Below, in pieces: positions 11,542-23,224 of a stretch of 64,000 nucleotides of DNA. Origin of the DNA: Medicago truncatula (taxonomy: Eukaryota; Streptophyta; Magnoliopsida; Fabales; Fabaceae); assembly GCF_003473485.1 (NCBI RefSeq), contig NC_053045.1, forward strand, positions 43,256,494 to 43,320,493, given 5' to 3'. The notes below the pieces were generated by a model. The model had not been told where the DNA came from, did no database searches, and saw only the letters and a list, made by a program, of their open reading frames with translations. Position 1 is the first letter of the stretch, and each line of letters opens with the position of its first letter. The translations under genes and the position numbers were made by a program.

Positions 11542-13691
11542 CTAACGAGGACATTTTGGCTCAAATGCAAGAGGTCCAACAGTGTAGAGAATGAAGGGAA
11601 GACCCTTAGCCACAAACGGCTTCTCGGGCCTAAGACCAGCACCAGTAAGACCACCGTGAAGGTTCGACGGTTTTAGTCCATTTGGTGCACTAATTAAAAC
11701 AATGTTGCACTTGTGAGCTGCATAGCTTGTAATGTTCTTCGGTCCTTCAATGAAAAAATAACCGTTCTTATCAGTAGTCTGGACTTTTTGGACCAGCTTG
11801 TACTTTGTGTTGTTGCATTGAAGCTTCACAACGGCTCCTACAATTCAATTTCAAAATACAAAAATGATGGTTAGTGTCGTTTAGTAACAAAAAGGTACAT
11901 AACGTTGTCATATCAATGCAAAAGGACCCAACAAAATAATGTATTATTATGAGTAAGCGTGCAGCTTTACTAAAACGACAAAGTAGCTTTGGCTTAAAGC
12001 TTTTTTTATTTCTTTACCATTCTTGGATTCTCCTCTCTTAACACACAAATCCACACTGTTCCCTTAATTGCAAACAATGATTAAAGTTATCCGGGGAACA
12101 TAACTTTTTTACGTAATTAAGTTAATTTAAATCATTATGTTTACTTCTTTTCGTACGAAATTAAATTCCTTAAAATATAAGTCTATTTTTTCAGATTAAA
12201 AAATTGTCCCATAACTCTATTTCAATTTCAAATTCAAAGCACTAGTACAGTTATGTATATTTAAAACTTTTCGAACTCGAGAATAGGTCAAGCAAACTTC
12301 GTCAAAGTAACTTTGACAAAGTTATTATTTTTCTATTCGGAAATACCCCTACCCAAAGTACTACCGTACTACTATCTAGAGATATTTATACAATAGTAAA
12401 ATATTAAGTACATTAATTACTTTATAATGTAGTACTACGTTAAAAAAATATGGAGGACCGAAGTAATTCCTAAAAAAAAAATTTCACAACATAAAATAAT
12501 CTTGTATTGAAACATTAAACATACTTTCCTGTCAATTAAGTAGATTTTGCTTACAGTGTGCTGTCATAGTTTTACTTATTTTTTTGACAAGTCATGGCTT
12601 CTTTTATGACACTTGTAACTTCGAAAATTTTTTAGTCTGATATAGATCATTCATAAAATAAAAAAATCGCCAATATATATCTAAATTTTGGATTTGAAAA
12701 AGTGTTATTCTATCTTGGTGGGTGATTAACAAGAAAAAAAAAGCTAGACATAGATCTGTAATATTAGATGTACAAAAAAATGGGATTTGAATTTATAACC
12801 TTTTCCTAGAGTACCCCTAACATCACAAATAAACCTAAAAAGGGAATAGTTATTAGGTCGTCTCGTAGAATCTTAGCCATTAATCTCGTAGATCTACGGC
12901 TATAATAATATTTTAGATCTATATGCTAAAGTTTAAGAATCTAATTTATATCCAATATTCATAGTTTAAACAGTGGAAATGCTAATTATCTTAATAGATC
13001 TAGAAAAAAAACATAAAAATGAACATGAAAATGATACAACTGAGAGATATAAAAAAAACTACTTTATGAAATAAAAAGACATAAAAAAACTACATTAGCA
13101 TGAAAATAGAGTTTAAGCAGAGAGAGAGAAGTTAAAATAAAAGTTGAGAAACAAACCAAGAATTTGAGTAGCTCCCAAGAGAGTATCAACACCAGCATAC
13201 TTGCAAGATTTGACATAAACAACACCTTGAACAGCTATAAAGCTTCTAGGGAGGGGAGTAGGATGCAATGGTGGGTGTGCTGGAGCAGGTGGGTGTAATG
13301 GAGGGTGAGTTGGAACAACAGGGGTGTGAACGGGTGGGTGTAGTGGTGGATGTGCTGGAGCAACAGGTGTGTGGACAGGTGTAGGAGCAGGAGGGTGAGG
13401 ATGATGGTGGTGGTGGCCGTGAGTTGGTGGTTTAGCAGGTACAGGAGCAGAATGGTAAGGAGGGTGTAGAGGGGTGTGAATAGGAGAAGGAGAAGGAGTA
13501 GGAGTAGGAGCAGGGGTTGGTGAGTGAATGTGGTGGTGGTGATGGTGGTGAGGGGCGTTAGCCGGTGGGTGAAGTGGAGCTGGTGTTGTGTGAGGAGGGT
13601 AAGTTGGGGTAAGAGTTTCAAGCTCTTCTGCAAATGTAGTGAAAGAGATGAGTTGGAGTAAGAGTAGCAACATTGCAAGGGTTTTAGCCAT
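11542..13691 (-). CDS. His/Pro-rich cell-wall protein with PAC (Ole e 1-like) domain, AGP31 type, copy 1
   Basis: This is a secreted non-classical arabinogalactan or proline-rich protein of 276 residues. Exon 1 is 13157-13691 and exon 2 is 11542-11837, with a 1319-nt GT-AG intron; the join falls inside a Gly codon (IL-G-AVV). Residues 1-22 (MAKTLAMLLLLLQ...) form a signal peptide. About 25-150 is rich in Pro, His, Thr and Ala with repeated 'HPP-HTP' and 'PAPTP' units, suitable for hydroxyproline O-glycosylation. From about 153 the PAC domain begins (VQGVVYVKSCKYAG), with LQCNN, TDKNGYFFIEGP, HKCNIVLISAPNGLKPSNLH and a C-terminal FEPKCPR; four cysteines are visible. AGP31-type proteins bind pectin in the wall; that role here is inference. 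A TATA-like site lies 85 bp upstream. The paralogue is at 20.7-22.1 kb. Confidence 0.92.
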
Positions 13692-13775
13692 TTCTCAAAG
13701 TGTAAGAGAAAGTAACCCTAGAAAGAGAGAGGAAGAGGATGTGATGTTGGTGTTATGAGAGAGTGTGAGGGTTGA

Positions 13776-13783
13776 TTTATAGG
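13776..13783 (-). promoter_or_regulatory. TATA-like box of cell-wall gene copy 1
   Basis: CCTATAAAT on the minus strand lies about 85-92 bp before the ATG at 13691, a normal plant spacing allowing for a short leader. Confidence 0.55.
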
Positions 13784-13799
13784 ACCTAGTGCCCAAATT

Positions 13800-14260
13800 T
13801 ATTGTGGTTTTTGTTTATATGCAAGTTATTTTTTAAAATAATTTTGTTTCTTTATTTTTGCTTTTTAGTGCAAGATATAAGCAGAAATTTGGGGAAGGGG
13901 TTCCGAAAACTAGGAAAACAATAGGACAATGGGTAAATGTTAAAAATATTTAATTGTATTTTTGTCTCCTATTTTTTCAAACTTACAAAATTAATTTTCA
14001 TTTTTTTAACTTGAAATTTTTGATGCTCTAATGCTATGTTTAATTGGTTTCGCGTTCAATATTTATGGCATTGTTCAAATTGTGTTGTCTACATGATCAC
14101 TGGTGTGAACATCTTTTTAGTCTTGAATAAGTATTATAGACCCAATTTATCTACACTAACTATAAGAAATGTTATGTACAATAGTATTTTTTGTTGGAAA
14201 TAACCTAAGGAAATTTTAACACTTGTTCTATTTTTTCCTTAATTCTTGGATATTTTGCTT
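13800..14260. other. intergenic
   Basis: AT-rich upstream region of the cell-wall gene; nothing else is seen. Confidence 0.45.
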
Positions 14261-14269
14261 CTAATATTG

Positions 14270-14700
14270 GTATTTTGTACGTTTTAAATGTTGAAATTAT
14301 GGATGTTATCCTTGCTATTGAGTTAGCTTATGAGAAATATTTGACTCATCTTTGACTTGAATATGATTCTTAGCTTGTCAACTTGACTTTTATGCCGTCT
14401 AAGATCATTTATTAGAATTTATATAATCATTGAAAAAACTGTTTTGATTTGCTTAGAAATATAACTTTGAGGTCACTCACATTTACGAGAAGGAAATTGT
14501 TGTATTGATCGTATTGCTAATATATGTATTTTTATCTTTAGTCTCGCTTGTGCGATAGCACGTCAGATTTCTATTAAAGACGATTTTCATCATAATCGAT
14601 TAGGTTTACCTTTATATATATTTTGTTTATGTTGGTTTCTGCAATATATAAACTCTACACTTTTTCTTTTTTTTTCGTTCATCAAGCTTTCAATAAAGCA
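14270..14700 (+). pseudogene. RNase H-like (RVT_3) relic of a LINE
   Basis: Broken frames read VEIMDVILAIELAYEKY, then LEYDS, then THIYREGNCCIDRIAN and finally NRLGLPLYIF. The order matches the plant 'RNase H-like' domain found at the end of LINE ORF2 and related genes (AIE-A, L-EtDS, HIYREGN-cAD-LAN). Stops and frameshifts interrupt it throughout, so it is not functional. Confidence 0.5.
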
Positions 14701-15132
14701 AAATGTTTTTAACACCTTATGCCTTGTCTTGGGTATTGTCATAGTCTCCCCAAGTTATACTATAAGTTAACCAAACCACCCTTGTTAGAATTTTAACACT
14801 TTGAAGTTCTTTACCAAACTTTTACTATGAAAGTTTTATTTTGTGGAAATTTGAACACTTGTTGAATCATTATTGAAAAGATTAATTAAATGAAGAAAAT
14901 CTTAATAATTTTGTAGTAGTACAAAAGAAGGATGATAAAGAAAACTATTCTGGCTTGGCACAGACAAACGGCTGAAGAAGAGCACATGCATAGGTACTGG
15001 TTATCCAATATCTGGAATTCGCACTTCTTGCAAGGCAAATGTAGAAGTTTCCAAGAACGTTGGTAATAGCATTCTTCTTTTTTTAAAGGTTAATAACTTG
15101 TTTTATTATTATGTACTATTGTAATACTAATA

Positions 15133-15324
15133 TTCTCTCCGGTCCTATTTACAAAAAATAATTTACTTTTTAGATACATTAAATAATTTATGTATTTGGT
15201 TTAGGTTCTTGACTAGATACATACATTATTCAATGTATTTAAAAAGTGACCTTTCTCTTGTAAACAGGACCGGAGGGAGTACCTAAAAAGTGATCTTTCT
15301 CTTGTAAACAGGGCCGGAGGGAGT
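15133..15324. mobile_element. Stowaway-like MITE with duplicated right end
   Basis: The left end CTCTCCGGTCCTATTTAC pairs with GTAAACAGGACCGGAGGGAG on the right, the usual termini of Stowaway (Tc1/mariner-like) MITEs, flanked by TA. The last 42 bp (TAAAAAGTGA...GGAGGGAGT) occur twice in direct order, ending at 15280 and 15324, with small differences. Confidence 0.65.
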
Positions 15325-15493
15325 GAGGGAATACTATAGAGGCTAGGAGCATAAAATGTAGCACAAAATCACAGAATAAATTGTTTGGAAAAAAATAATC
15401 ACGAAAGAAATGGTTGAATAATCCAGTGTAAAGAATCTGGTTTTTCTTTTTTTGAACTGAAAGTCATTTGGAAACTTAAAATAATTCTTCAAA

Positions 15494-15646
15494 ATGATGT
15501 GTTTTGGTGGGTTTATCTTCATGGGTATTTTTAGGTGGTTATGGTGTACCGTCTATATGCAGCACCATTTGTATCTTGTTTCGTCCATACCTTACGTCTT
15601 GCGGGGATGGCGTTTACTAATATTTGCCGATTCAAAAAAAAAAGGT
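15494..15646 (+). mobile_element. LINE 3' tail fragment
   Basis: The segment with GGTGTACCGTCTATATGCAG, CATTTGTATCTTGTTTCGTC and CTTGCGGGGATGGCG, ending in AAAAAAAAAA, is the same 3' tail as the one at 27176-27569 on the other strand. The 61-residue frame across it is not a gene. Confidence 0.6.
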
Positions 15647-15649
15647 TTC

Positions 15650-16600
15650 CATACCGTTGGATGTTCTTATAGAATATAGGTTGGATTTAATTCAGATTTT
15701 ATCAAACTTTGTAAGATTAAAATTGTATGCATTTATAACTCTTGTCCATAACTTATCTCTTCCATTGTGAGACTCTAACACACTTTTTCACACCTAAAGC
15801 TAGACATCTAAAGCATTTTCAATAACAGTGATCTAATACCATCTCAAAATTTACGTTGGGTCTAACTCAACTATTATAAAATTAGTTTGCAATGCATGGA
15901 TTGCTCCGAGTTATAAACTTATAATCATACATCGTTTTATCTAATAAGAGACTCTTTACAAATTTTTCTAATTGTTGGATTTGATGTATTAAATAGTTAG
16001 ACACTCAGTCTTATTTGAAGGGGGTTTGGGATAAACACTCGTCTTGTCTTATTTGAAGAGTTTTGAGATAGAATTTCATTTAATATGCTTGATATTTTTA
16101 TTCAACGAGTATTAATTAGTCATATATTTCATAACATTAACTAATCACAGTGTTTGTTTATTTACTGTACACATTTATTTACGTTTCTTGGCGGGCACTC
16201 CAAACCAATCTCCATTTAAGAACTGTGAGAATATTTTTGTGCCTCGTGCTTGGCTTACTTATTGTCAGTACTCCATCATCCTTCTCAAAACCTAAAAAAA
16301 AAAAAATGTTCCTGATATTGTACCTTTTTTATAGTATATTGTACGTTTAAATCTTGAACCATCCCAGCATCTTAATGTTAATTTTTGGGGTTTTGTAGGT
16401 ATGTTTTTTTTCTCGTGGACGGGCTAACTTACTCCATGTATTTTGTACTTATTGGTGGTTATCTACTTTTGTTAAAATATTTTGTGATCTTTATTAATGA
16501 TATTCCAAGCTTTTTGTACAACATTCGCTTCAAGATTTCTCCTTCAAAACAAACTTTGTTATGAGCATATCAAAATCCATAACAAAGATATTTGATATAA
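15650..16600. other. intergenic
   Basis: AT-rich sequence with poly-A/T runs. The 66-residue frame at 16150-16350 has no features of a gene. Confidence 0.45.
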
Positions 16601-16609
16601 TGTTTCACA

Positions 16610-16835
16610 AGCAATCAATGAAAGATATCGAAATGCCCTTCAACCAAAATACAAGAGAAGCACAACCAAACTTGTTTAGCATACAAGAAATTCATGAAAA
16701 TATGATCTAATTCTTCTGTTGCTTTGCAAAGGGGACATAGGGGATCGATCAACACATGTTTTTTAGTAAACTTCTTTTTAACCTGGGGACTATTGTGAAG
16801 AATCCTCCATGCGAAGTGAAAATGTTTAATTAAGG
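16610..16835 (-). pseudogene. LINE reverse-transcriptase zinc-binding (zf-RVT) relic
   Basis: On the minus strand a broken frame reads FHFAWRILHNSPQ, KKHVLIDPLCPLCKATEELDH and FLYAKQVW. The CPLC and LDH-(x)-F spacing is the zf-RVT signature of plant L1 ORF2. It is a short isolated piece without RT. Confidence 0.6.
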
Positions 16836-16839
16836 ATTA

Positions 16840-18097
16840 TACTTATGTTCGTAACATAAGTATACATTAGGATGCTATACTATCCTATAAGCCTACGAAT
16901 TGCATATCCCCATTGTGATAATGTGATTCATGATGGGCACAATTTGTAGACCAGACGCTTTTGTGGCAACCCCGTTAAAAAAGCCAGTTTTTTGAAATTT
17001 GAGTTTTATCCAAAAATTGCTTACTTTTCATCATTATTCTCAACTTCAAACGTTGATGGATACAATCACCTCATTGGTTTCTTGAGAGTCTAACAGTAAG
17101 AAAAGATGCTGATCAATGGTTTCAAATTAGAAAAGAAAATCAAATTTTTGAGAATTAGTTAGTTTTGGGAGGATTAAATATGAAATAAAAAATTAATAGT
17201 ACGTATGAATTTTGATATGTTAGTTTTCAATTAGAATACCAGTGGAGATTAATTAAGTCTAGTAAGAAAGGTTGGATTCTCATTTCTCATAACTTGACAA
17301 TTAAGATTTAAACACATAATGAGAGAAGCATACACATTTAGGATCGAATACATCTCAGATAGAATTACTCAAAGTGGAAGAAATTTATAGAAAAAAAAAA
17401 TCACATTACGTATATAAATTATGTATTGAGAATTTTTTATATACTAGCACATAATCGTGTTTGGATTTATTTTTGGGAGAATAACAATATGATTCTCAAA
17501 AACCCAACAAATAAAACATGATTCTCAAAAATTAAAATTGAATTTTAGAACATGATATGTTTAAAAGTTCTTCATTAGATTGATTATAAATCATGTAGAT
17601 CAAAAACCTTTGTCCGTAGTCCAGGGCCCAAAAAACTAGGCTGAATTTCTTTGGAACAGATACTATTCGGCTATGATTCAAACACCGAATTGTAAACGTT
17701 CCAATATGACGAACTAACGTACAAATTATGGCCAAGGGATTTACCAACATGAAATACCTGACACATCTCTCCCATACATAGAGCTTGCGCTATTGGGTCT
17801 GGAGTAATAATTGTTCCAGTATCTACTCGGTGAGGTCTACTTATAGGTTCCTTCATAGGAGAGCTAGCGAGGCGGATAGGTGGCTGAGAGAGATTTCTTT
17901 CAAGGATGTGGGAGTCTCAAGGTGAAGAATTTATCTTGACAACCGCTTTATGATAGGATTTCGAATCACCATAATCTCTTTCCTATAAGGGTTATAGTTT
18001 ATCTTAGGGGCATTTTTTTGTGTTTTCTATATGAACCTATAGTGTCGACTTATGACCTTTTTTGTTAGGTGTACTTATCTATGTGAGATATGTGGTA
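16840..18097. other. intergenic
   Basis: No supported gene. Short frames at 17532-17750 and 17671-17856 (minus) overlap and lack domains. Confidence 0.4.
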
Positions 18098-18100
18098 TTA

Positions 18101-18443
18101 GAGCATCCACAATGGAGATATCCATTTTTTGGTTGTTAAATGAGTCCCACGTATACACATTACTTATTTATACTTTTTTAATAGTAGTACATAATAAGCA
18201 CTCAATCACTCCAACCCAGATCTCACACAAAGTTCTTAAATGGGATCCACTAATCAACTATCAATAACTTTATATCATTATATTTCAATTTTTTAATATT
18301 AAAAGAGTGCGTGTCCTGCTTAAAAGTTTGGGTCTTAAGTAAGACCCCAAGTCTTATAAGACCCTGAAAAAGATTCTCTCAATTGGGGGTACCTAATAGG
18401 TACCGGGTCTTAAATAGTTAAGACCCTCCCATTGGAGATGGTC
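18101..18443. mobile_element. PIF/Harbinger (Tourist-like) MITE
   Basis: The ends GAGCATCCACAATGGAG and CTCCCATTGGAGATGGTC are imperfect inverted repeats of the common plant GAGCATC...CAATGG type. A 3-bp TTA duplication flanks them (18098-18100 and 18444-18446), as expected for PIF/Harbinger. The interior is non-coding, with repeated 'gggtcttaa' blocks. Confidence 0.75.
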
Positions 18444-18898
18444 TTATGTGCTTGGGTGATTGGAGTGAGGGTCAGTTTTACCTTCGAATTTAGCAAGCAT
18501 TCTTAGTTTTATGTTAAGAGAGGTTGGGTTTCTTACTACTATGTCAAACTGTTGTGTGGTCCTTATAAAGTTCTTGTATGTTCGCATTTTTTTGGGTAGG
18601 GAACTTTCGTGTTCTAGTTGATAGATATGGTTAAACTCACCTATGATAGATATGGTTAAACTCACCTATTAGAAGTGGTTTTTAGGAAAGTATTCCGGCC
18701 ACACCTATTATTTCTATGAGTGCGATCACGAATCCATTTTGTGTTGACATCGATAGTGTAACGTGATGGCTTTGTTTAGAGGTTTGTTGACTGTGGGGGT
18801 TCTAATCCTATTCTTCCTCTTGTTTGATTGTGGTTGGATGTTTCTAATAGAATGTTAGACAATTTTCTTGTGTTGTTTTGGTTTGGCTATTATTTTAT

Positions 18899-19084
18899 GA
18901 GAAATGATATTTGTACAACCACTTTATGATAATTTTTTGATAACTTTCTCTCTCATACTCACATTATATTCTTATTCTCTCTGGACCTTTTTCTCTCTAT
19001 TGTTTTTGACCAGTGAAAAGAGAGAAAATAATAGTTATCATCAAAGTTGTCACCAATGGTGGTACATATATCACTACTCTACTC
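18899..19084. mobile_element. short Mutator-like MITE, 186 bp
   Basis: Inverted ends of about 60 bp (GAGAAATGATATTTGTACAACC on the left; the mirrored GGTGGTACATATATCACTACTC region on the right) are flanked by a perfect 9-bp duplication TTATTTTAT (18890-18898, 19085-19093). Nine-bp duplications are typical of Mutator-like elements. Confidence 0.75.
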
Positions 19085-19156
19085 TTATTTTATTTATGGA
19101 TTGGCTTGAGTACTTCTTCATATGTATGTACTCTATCACGTGTTTCTTCCTTTTTT

Positions 19157-19275
19157 TTTTTAGGTAGCCTAGTGGTTAAAATGCATCTTATAAGGTGAAT
19201 AAATGGGGTGTTCGGAGTTCGAACTCCGGCCACTGCATATAATAATGCATTGTCCTACCAACTGGCTCACGGAAC
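19157..19275 (+). mobile_element. tRNA-derived SINE (family 2, copy 1)
   Basis: Box A-like TAGCCTAGTGGTTAAAATG and box B GGAGTTCGAACTCC are followed by TGCATATAATAATGCATTGTC and a tail ending GCTCACGG. A 12-bp duplication TCTTCCTTTTTT flanks it (19145-19156, 19276-19287). A second, more diverged copy lies at about 54.35 kb. Confidence 0.75.
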
Positions 19276-19289
19276 TCTTCCTTTTTTAT

Positions 19290-20230
19290 ATTTGCCATTA
19301 AAAAGAAATAATGATAATATTCGGTTAGCTTATCATATGAATGGTAACGATCCCTTGAAAAAAATATATGAATAGTAACGATAATTATGGAAACAACCGG
19401 TTCTTGATTCACATATAAATATGTGCATCTTCAAATTGTGTTGACTCAATTATCTCTAATGTGAACTTTTTTTCCGTCTTAACTCTTAATACTCTCTCTA
19501 TCTCTTCACTTTTTTTTTTGACCACATTTAGTAAAATTTTAAAATGAATGAATTTTAAAATATATATAATATATAGAATTATTAGTAGGGCTCATTTTGT
19601 TTTTTGAAGAGCTTAGTTTGAGAAATGAAGTTCTATTAGGCATAAAATGAATAAAGCGCACATGCAAGAACCGCTTATAAACTCAAATGTGAGAGCTCTC
19701 TATTGCGGGTGTTATTAGATTAATGTTACAAATAACTTCAAAAAATCTTTTTTTACTAAACCTAAAAAACTTTTCAAAACTTTAAATTCCTGTTTGATGC
19801 GAAGAATATGATACAACAAGATATGATAAATTGTTAGATAAAATAAGATATATTAATGACATTATATTGTACCAAAAAAATAAAAATAACGACATTATAA
19901 ACACCTACGATATCAAAATTGTCTTAAAATATGGGCATCTTCAAATTATCACTCATGTGAACATTTCTTTGTTGTCTTATTAACGGTCCTCTCAAAATAT
20001 CCTAACTTTGGAGTAATAAGCAAAGGTGCTCAATTGATTCAAAAAAAAAAAAGTAAAGTCTCTTAATATTTATTAAAAAAAAAAAAACTATTCTAGAGGA
20101 AATCTGTAGAGATGTTGTCAATATGACAATATTCAAGTTCAGAATATATTTTTATGACAATGGATTAAATATGTTAGGTCATTCATAAATAATAGTCGTC
20201 TAACTTAATACTAAAAAAAACTGTTTGAAT
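19290..20230. other. intergenic
   Basis: AT-rich, nothing recognised apart from poly-A runs. Confidence 0.45.
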
Positions 20231-20245
20231 TCATCATTCTTACTT

Positions 20246-20455
20246 TTTTTTTTTTTTCTTTTTTTTTTTATAAACCGGATATCCTTCACGCGCAACTGCG
20301 GAGACTAATCCCTCGAGTATTGTGGGACCCAAATGGGCGGCGGACTCTCTCTAAGAGTTTTAACTCTGCTGCATGCCCAAGGCTGAATACGAACCAAGAA
20401 CCTTGGTTAAGCTAGAAGAGACTTGTTCCATCTCATCTAAAGCGCTCTTGGATAT
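20246..20455 (-). mobile_element. SINE-like retroelement (family 3), minus strand
   Basis: Read on the minus strand, a 210-bp GC-richer body carries TAGCTTAACCAAGG and GGTTCGTATTC (box B-like) and a CCGCCGCCCATTTGGG patch. It ends in a long A-rich tail (the T run at 20246-20270). A perfect 12-bp duplication TCATTCTTACTT flanks it at 20234-20245 and 20456-20467, proving retroposition. The element lies just downstream of cell-wall gene copy 2. Confidence 0.8.
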
Positions 20456-20653
20456 TCATTCTTACTTCTTGAATAACATAAATTGGAGTAAACAAATTAA
20501 ATAAAAACGATAAACATTTTTTTATTGCTGCATTCTTACAAAAACCATCCATCACACACTCATGATGTCACTATTATGAAAGTGGAAACAAAGCTCCTAT
20601 CACTAAAAGACATCAATCTTTATAAATCCAAAATTTCTTGAATTCTAATTTTC

Positions 20654-22135
20654 TTAATGAGAGCATTTAGGTTCAAACGCAAGGGGCGCAACATTGTAGA
20701 GAATAAAAGGATGCCCTTCAGATACAAATGACTTCTTGGCCTTAAGAACGGCACCCGTGATACCGCCATGAAGATTTGAGGGCTTTAGTCCATTTGGTGC
20801 ACTGACCAATACAACATTACACTTGCGAGCTGCATAGCTTGAGATGTTATTTGAGCCTTTAATATAGAAATAACCGTTCTTATCTGTTTTTCCTTTTAAG
20901 ACCACATATTGTTTGGTGTTGTTGCATCGGAGCTTCACAACGGCACCTTCAATTTCAAAACACCATAACATTAATAATAATGATCATTATTGTTTAAAAA
21001 GGGTACATAACATTGTCATATCAATGAAAAAGGATCCAACAAAATATGTCCATTCTCGGTAATCATGCAACTTTATTAAAAATTTGATGAAGAAAACTAA
21101 AATTGAAAGAAAATTGCGTAAAAAATGCTCGGTGTATAATAAAAGATCTATAAAAAAAACTAATTTGTAAAAAAAATGATATGAAAGAACAAAGCAATCA
21201 TGAAAGTTAAGAGACAAACCAATTATAGATGTAGCACCCAAAAGGGTGTCACCTCCAGCATGCTTGCAAGATTTGACATAAACAACACCTTGAACAGCTA
21301 TTAAGCTTCTAGGATGGAAAATTGAACGCAGTGGTGTGTGAGCAGGGGCAAGAGCAGGAGTGTGATGATGGCGGGGGTGAGGGTTGGGAGTTGGAGATTT
21401 AGTAGGTACATGGGCGTGGAATGGAGGGTGAATTGGAATGTGTTTGTGAGCAGGGGCGTGAGCAGGAGGGTGGTGATGTGTTGGTGGTTGAATAGGCGCA
21501 TGAGTTAGAGGGCGTTGATGGTTGTGATGAGTTGGAGGTTTTGCATGGCGAGGAGGATGTACTGGAACATGTTTGTGAACAGGGGCATGAGCAGGAGGCT
21601 GGTGGTGATGCGTTGGAGGTTGAACAGGGGAATGAGTAGGAGGGTGTTGATGGCGATGATGGGTTGGAGGTTTAGCATGATGAGGAGGATGAACTGGAAC
21701 ATGTTTGTGAATAGGAGCATGAGCAGGAGAGTGATGGCGATGTGTTGGAGGTTGAATAGGGGAATGAGCAGGAGTGTGTTGATGACGGTGATGGGTTGGA
21801 GGTTTAGCATGGTGAGGAGGATGAACTGGAACATGTTTGTGAACAGGGGCATGAGCAGGAGAGTGGTGGTGATGTGTTGGAGGTTGAACAGGGGCGTGAG
21901 CAGGAGGATGTTGATGATGGCGATGGGTTGGGGGTTTAGTATGATGAGGAGGGTGTAAAGGAGCGTGAACATGGGAACGAGAAGGGGTTGGTGAAGGATT
22001 GTGATGATAGTGGTGAGGGGATTTAGCCGGTGGGTGAAGTTGTGTTGGTGTGTGAAGAGATTCAAGCTCTTCAGCAAATGCAATGAACGAGGTTAATTGG
22101 AGTAAGAGTAGCAACATTGCAAGAGTTTTGGCCAT
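20654..22135 (-). CDS. His/Pro-rich cell-wall protein with PAC domain, AGP31 type, copy 2 (expanded repeats)
   Basis: This paralogue of the 11.5-13.7 kb gene encodes 402 residues. Exon 1 is 21220-22135 and exon 2 is 20654-20946, with a 273-nt intron. The frame is open 47 codons further upstream, but the start is placed at MAKTLAMLLLLLQLTSF because it restores the signal peptide, matches copy 1 and leaves a TATA-like site 88-95 bp upstream. The His/Pro region is enlarged by about four tandem units of 44 residues (132 bp), each with 'KPPTHHRHQHPP', 'QPPTHHH' and 'HKHVPVHPP'. The PAC domain starts near 280 (VQGVVYVKSCKHAG) and ends FEPKCSH. The His clusters suggest metal or pectin binding in the wall; this is inference. 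Reading frames on either strand within the repeats are artefacts of the period-3 repeat. Confidence 0.92.
21505..22000 (-). repeat. 132-bp in-frame tandem repeat inside the cell-wall gene
   Basis: Blocks such as GGAACATGTTTGTGAA recur at a 132-bp step (about 21560, 21693, 21828), with weaker units on both sides. The repeats preserve the reading frame and encode the 44-residue His/Pro unit. Confidence 0.85.
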
Positions 22136-22222
22136 TTTCTTTGTAAGAGAAAATAACCTAGAAAGAGAGGAAATGAGAGAGGAAGGGATGATGTTGTGAG
22201 AGTGACCGAGTGTGAGACTTGA

Positions 22223-22230
22223 TTTATATA
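22223..22230 (-). promoter_or_regulatory. TATA-like box of cell-wall gene copy 2
   Basis: CCTATATAAAT on the minus strand lies 88-95 bp upstream of the chosen ATG, the same position as in copy 1. Confidence 0.6.
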
Positions 22231-22289
22231 GGAGCTGATCACCATAATCATTGCAATTTTTGGTCATGACAAACAATTTTTCTTAAATT

Positions 22290-22980
22290 TAATTGATTCG
22301 ACAAACAATTTTTCTTAAATTTAATTGATTCTTTAGCGCAAGATATTAGCTGAAATTAGGGGAAGAAGTACTGAAAATAGGAAATTGAAAACGATAGGAG
22401 TTAATGTCGAAATTGTACCGAAAGTAGGAAATTGAAAACTATATATAGGAGTTAAAGACCAGTTTGAAATTTGGAAAGGGTGGTACTCAGAATAGGAAAT
22501 GAAAATTATACTCCTATTCTGAATAGGAATATGAAAATTATAGTAGTTAATGTCGTAATTCTTTTTGCACTTTTGTTTATAACATAAATAAATTTTAAAA
22601 GACTTTCAAAAAACATAAATTAAATTTTTACCAAATAATTAACCCAACGAATCGTTTGAAAGAACTCGAGTTCAATCTCCGAGTAAAAATGATTTTTTGT
22701 TAAACTTTATTTACCTTCCGGTAAGATTTTAGATTATTAGAGTCTTTTCTTCTAAAAACCAGTGAGTTAAAAAATATATTCAATCTCTATTACCTCTTAT
22801 TAACGCATTTTGTGAAGGGACGGGAGTGCTGAAAATAAGCACTAATAGAGATTGATGATTTTTTTTTTAACTCACCGGTTAATTTTTTTTTTAAGGAATA
22901 TTTATAAACAATGAGGAAATGGTGACATTTAATTATTTAAAGTGACATTATGGTCATTTAACACTGGACAAATATTTTAT
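22290..22980. other. intergenic
   Basis: Promoter-side region of cell-wall copy 2, with short direct repeats ('aggaaattgaaaac', 'gacaaacaatttttcttaaat' twice at about 22265 and 22299). A 'gagattga' inverted pair near 22780/22845 is seen; nothing coding. Confidence 0.45.
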
Positions 22981-22992
22981 ACTTAATCAACT

Positions 22993-23221
22993 ATGGATGC
23001 CGTTTTTCAGGAGTTGGTTACTCTAGGAGTCATTTTTAGGGGGTTGATTATTTTGGTGGGTGTTGTCCTTACGAGTGTTGATTGCATATGTGTCTTTGTT
23101 GGTGTTTTATTTTCGGATGTTCCGTCTATATACGGCGCCTTTTGTTTGTACTTTTTATCTGATCTCTGTTCGTCTTGTGCATGGATCTGATTATTAATAA
23201 AATTTTGTTGATTAAAAAAAA
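22993..23221 (+). mobile_element. LINE 3' tail fragment
   Basis: TTCCGTCTATATACGGCGCC, then TTTGTACTTTTTATCTGATC and an A-run at 23212-23221 match the layout of the tails at 15.5 and 27.2 kb. The 65-residue frame is part of the tail. Confidence 0.45.
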
Positions 23222-23224
23222 AGT

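Noticed and set aside
13235..13678. Leu-rich minus-strand frame overlapping the cell-wall gene
   Set aside because: It is a frame shadow of the Pro/His codons; the other frame has the signal peptide and PAC domain.
21515..21958. 147-residue plus-strand frame rich in Met, Arg and Trp
   Set aside because: It is the antisense of the His/Pro repeat; its open frame is a by-product of the 132-bp period.
22136..22276. N-terminal extension of cell-wall copy 2
   Set aside because: It would bury the signal peptide and runs through the TATA-like site; copy 1 has no counterpart.
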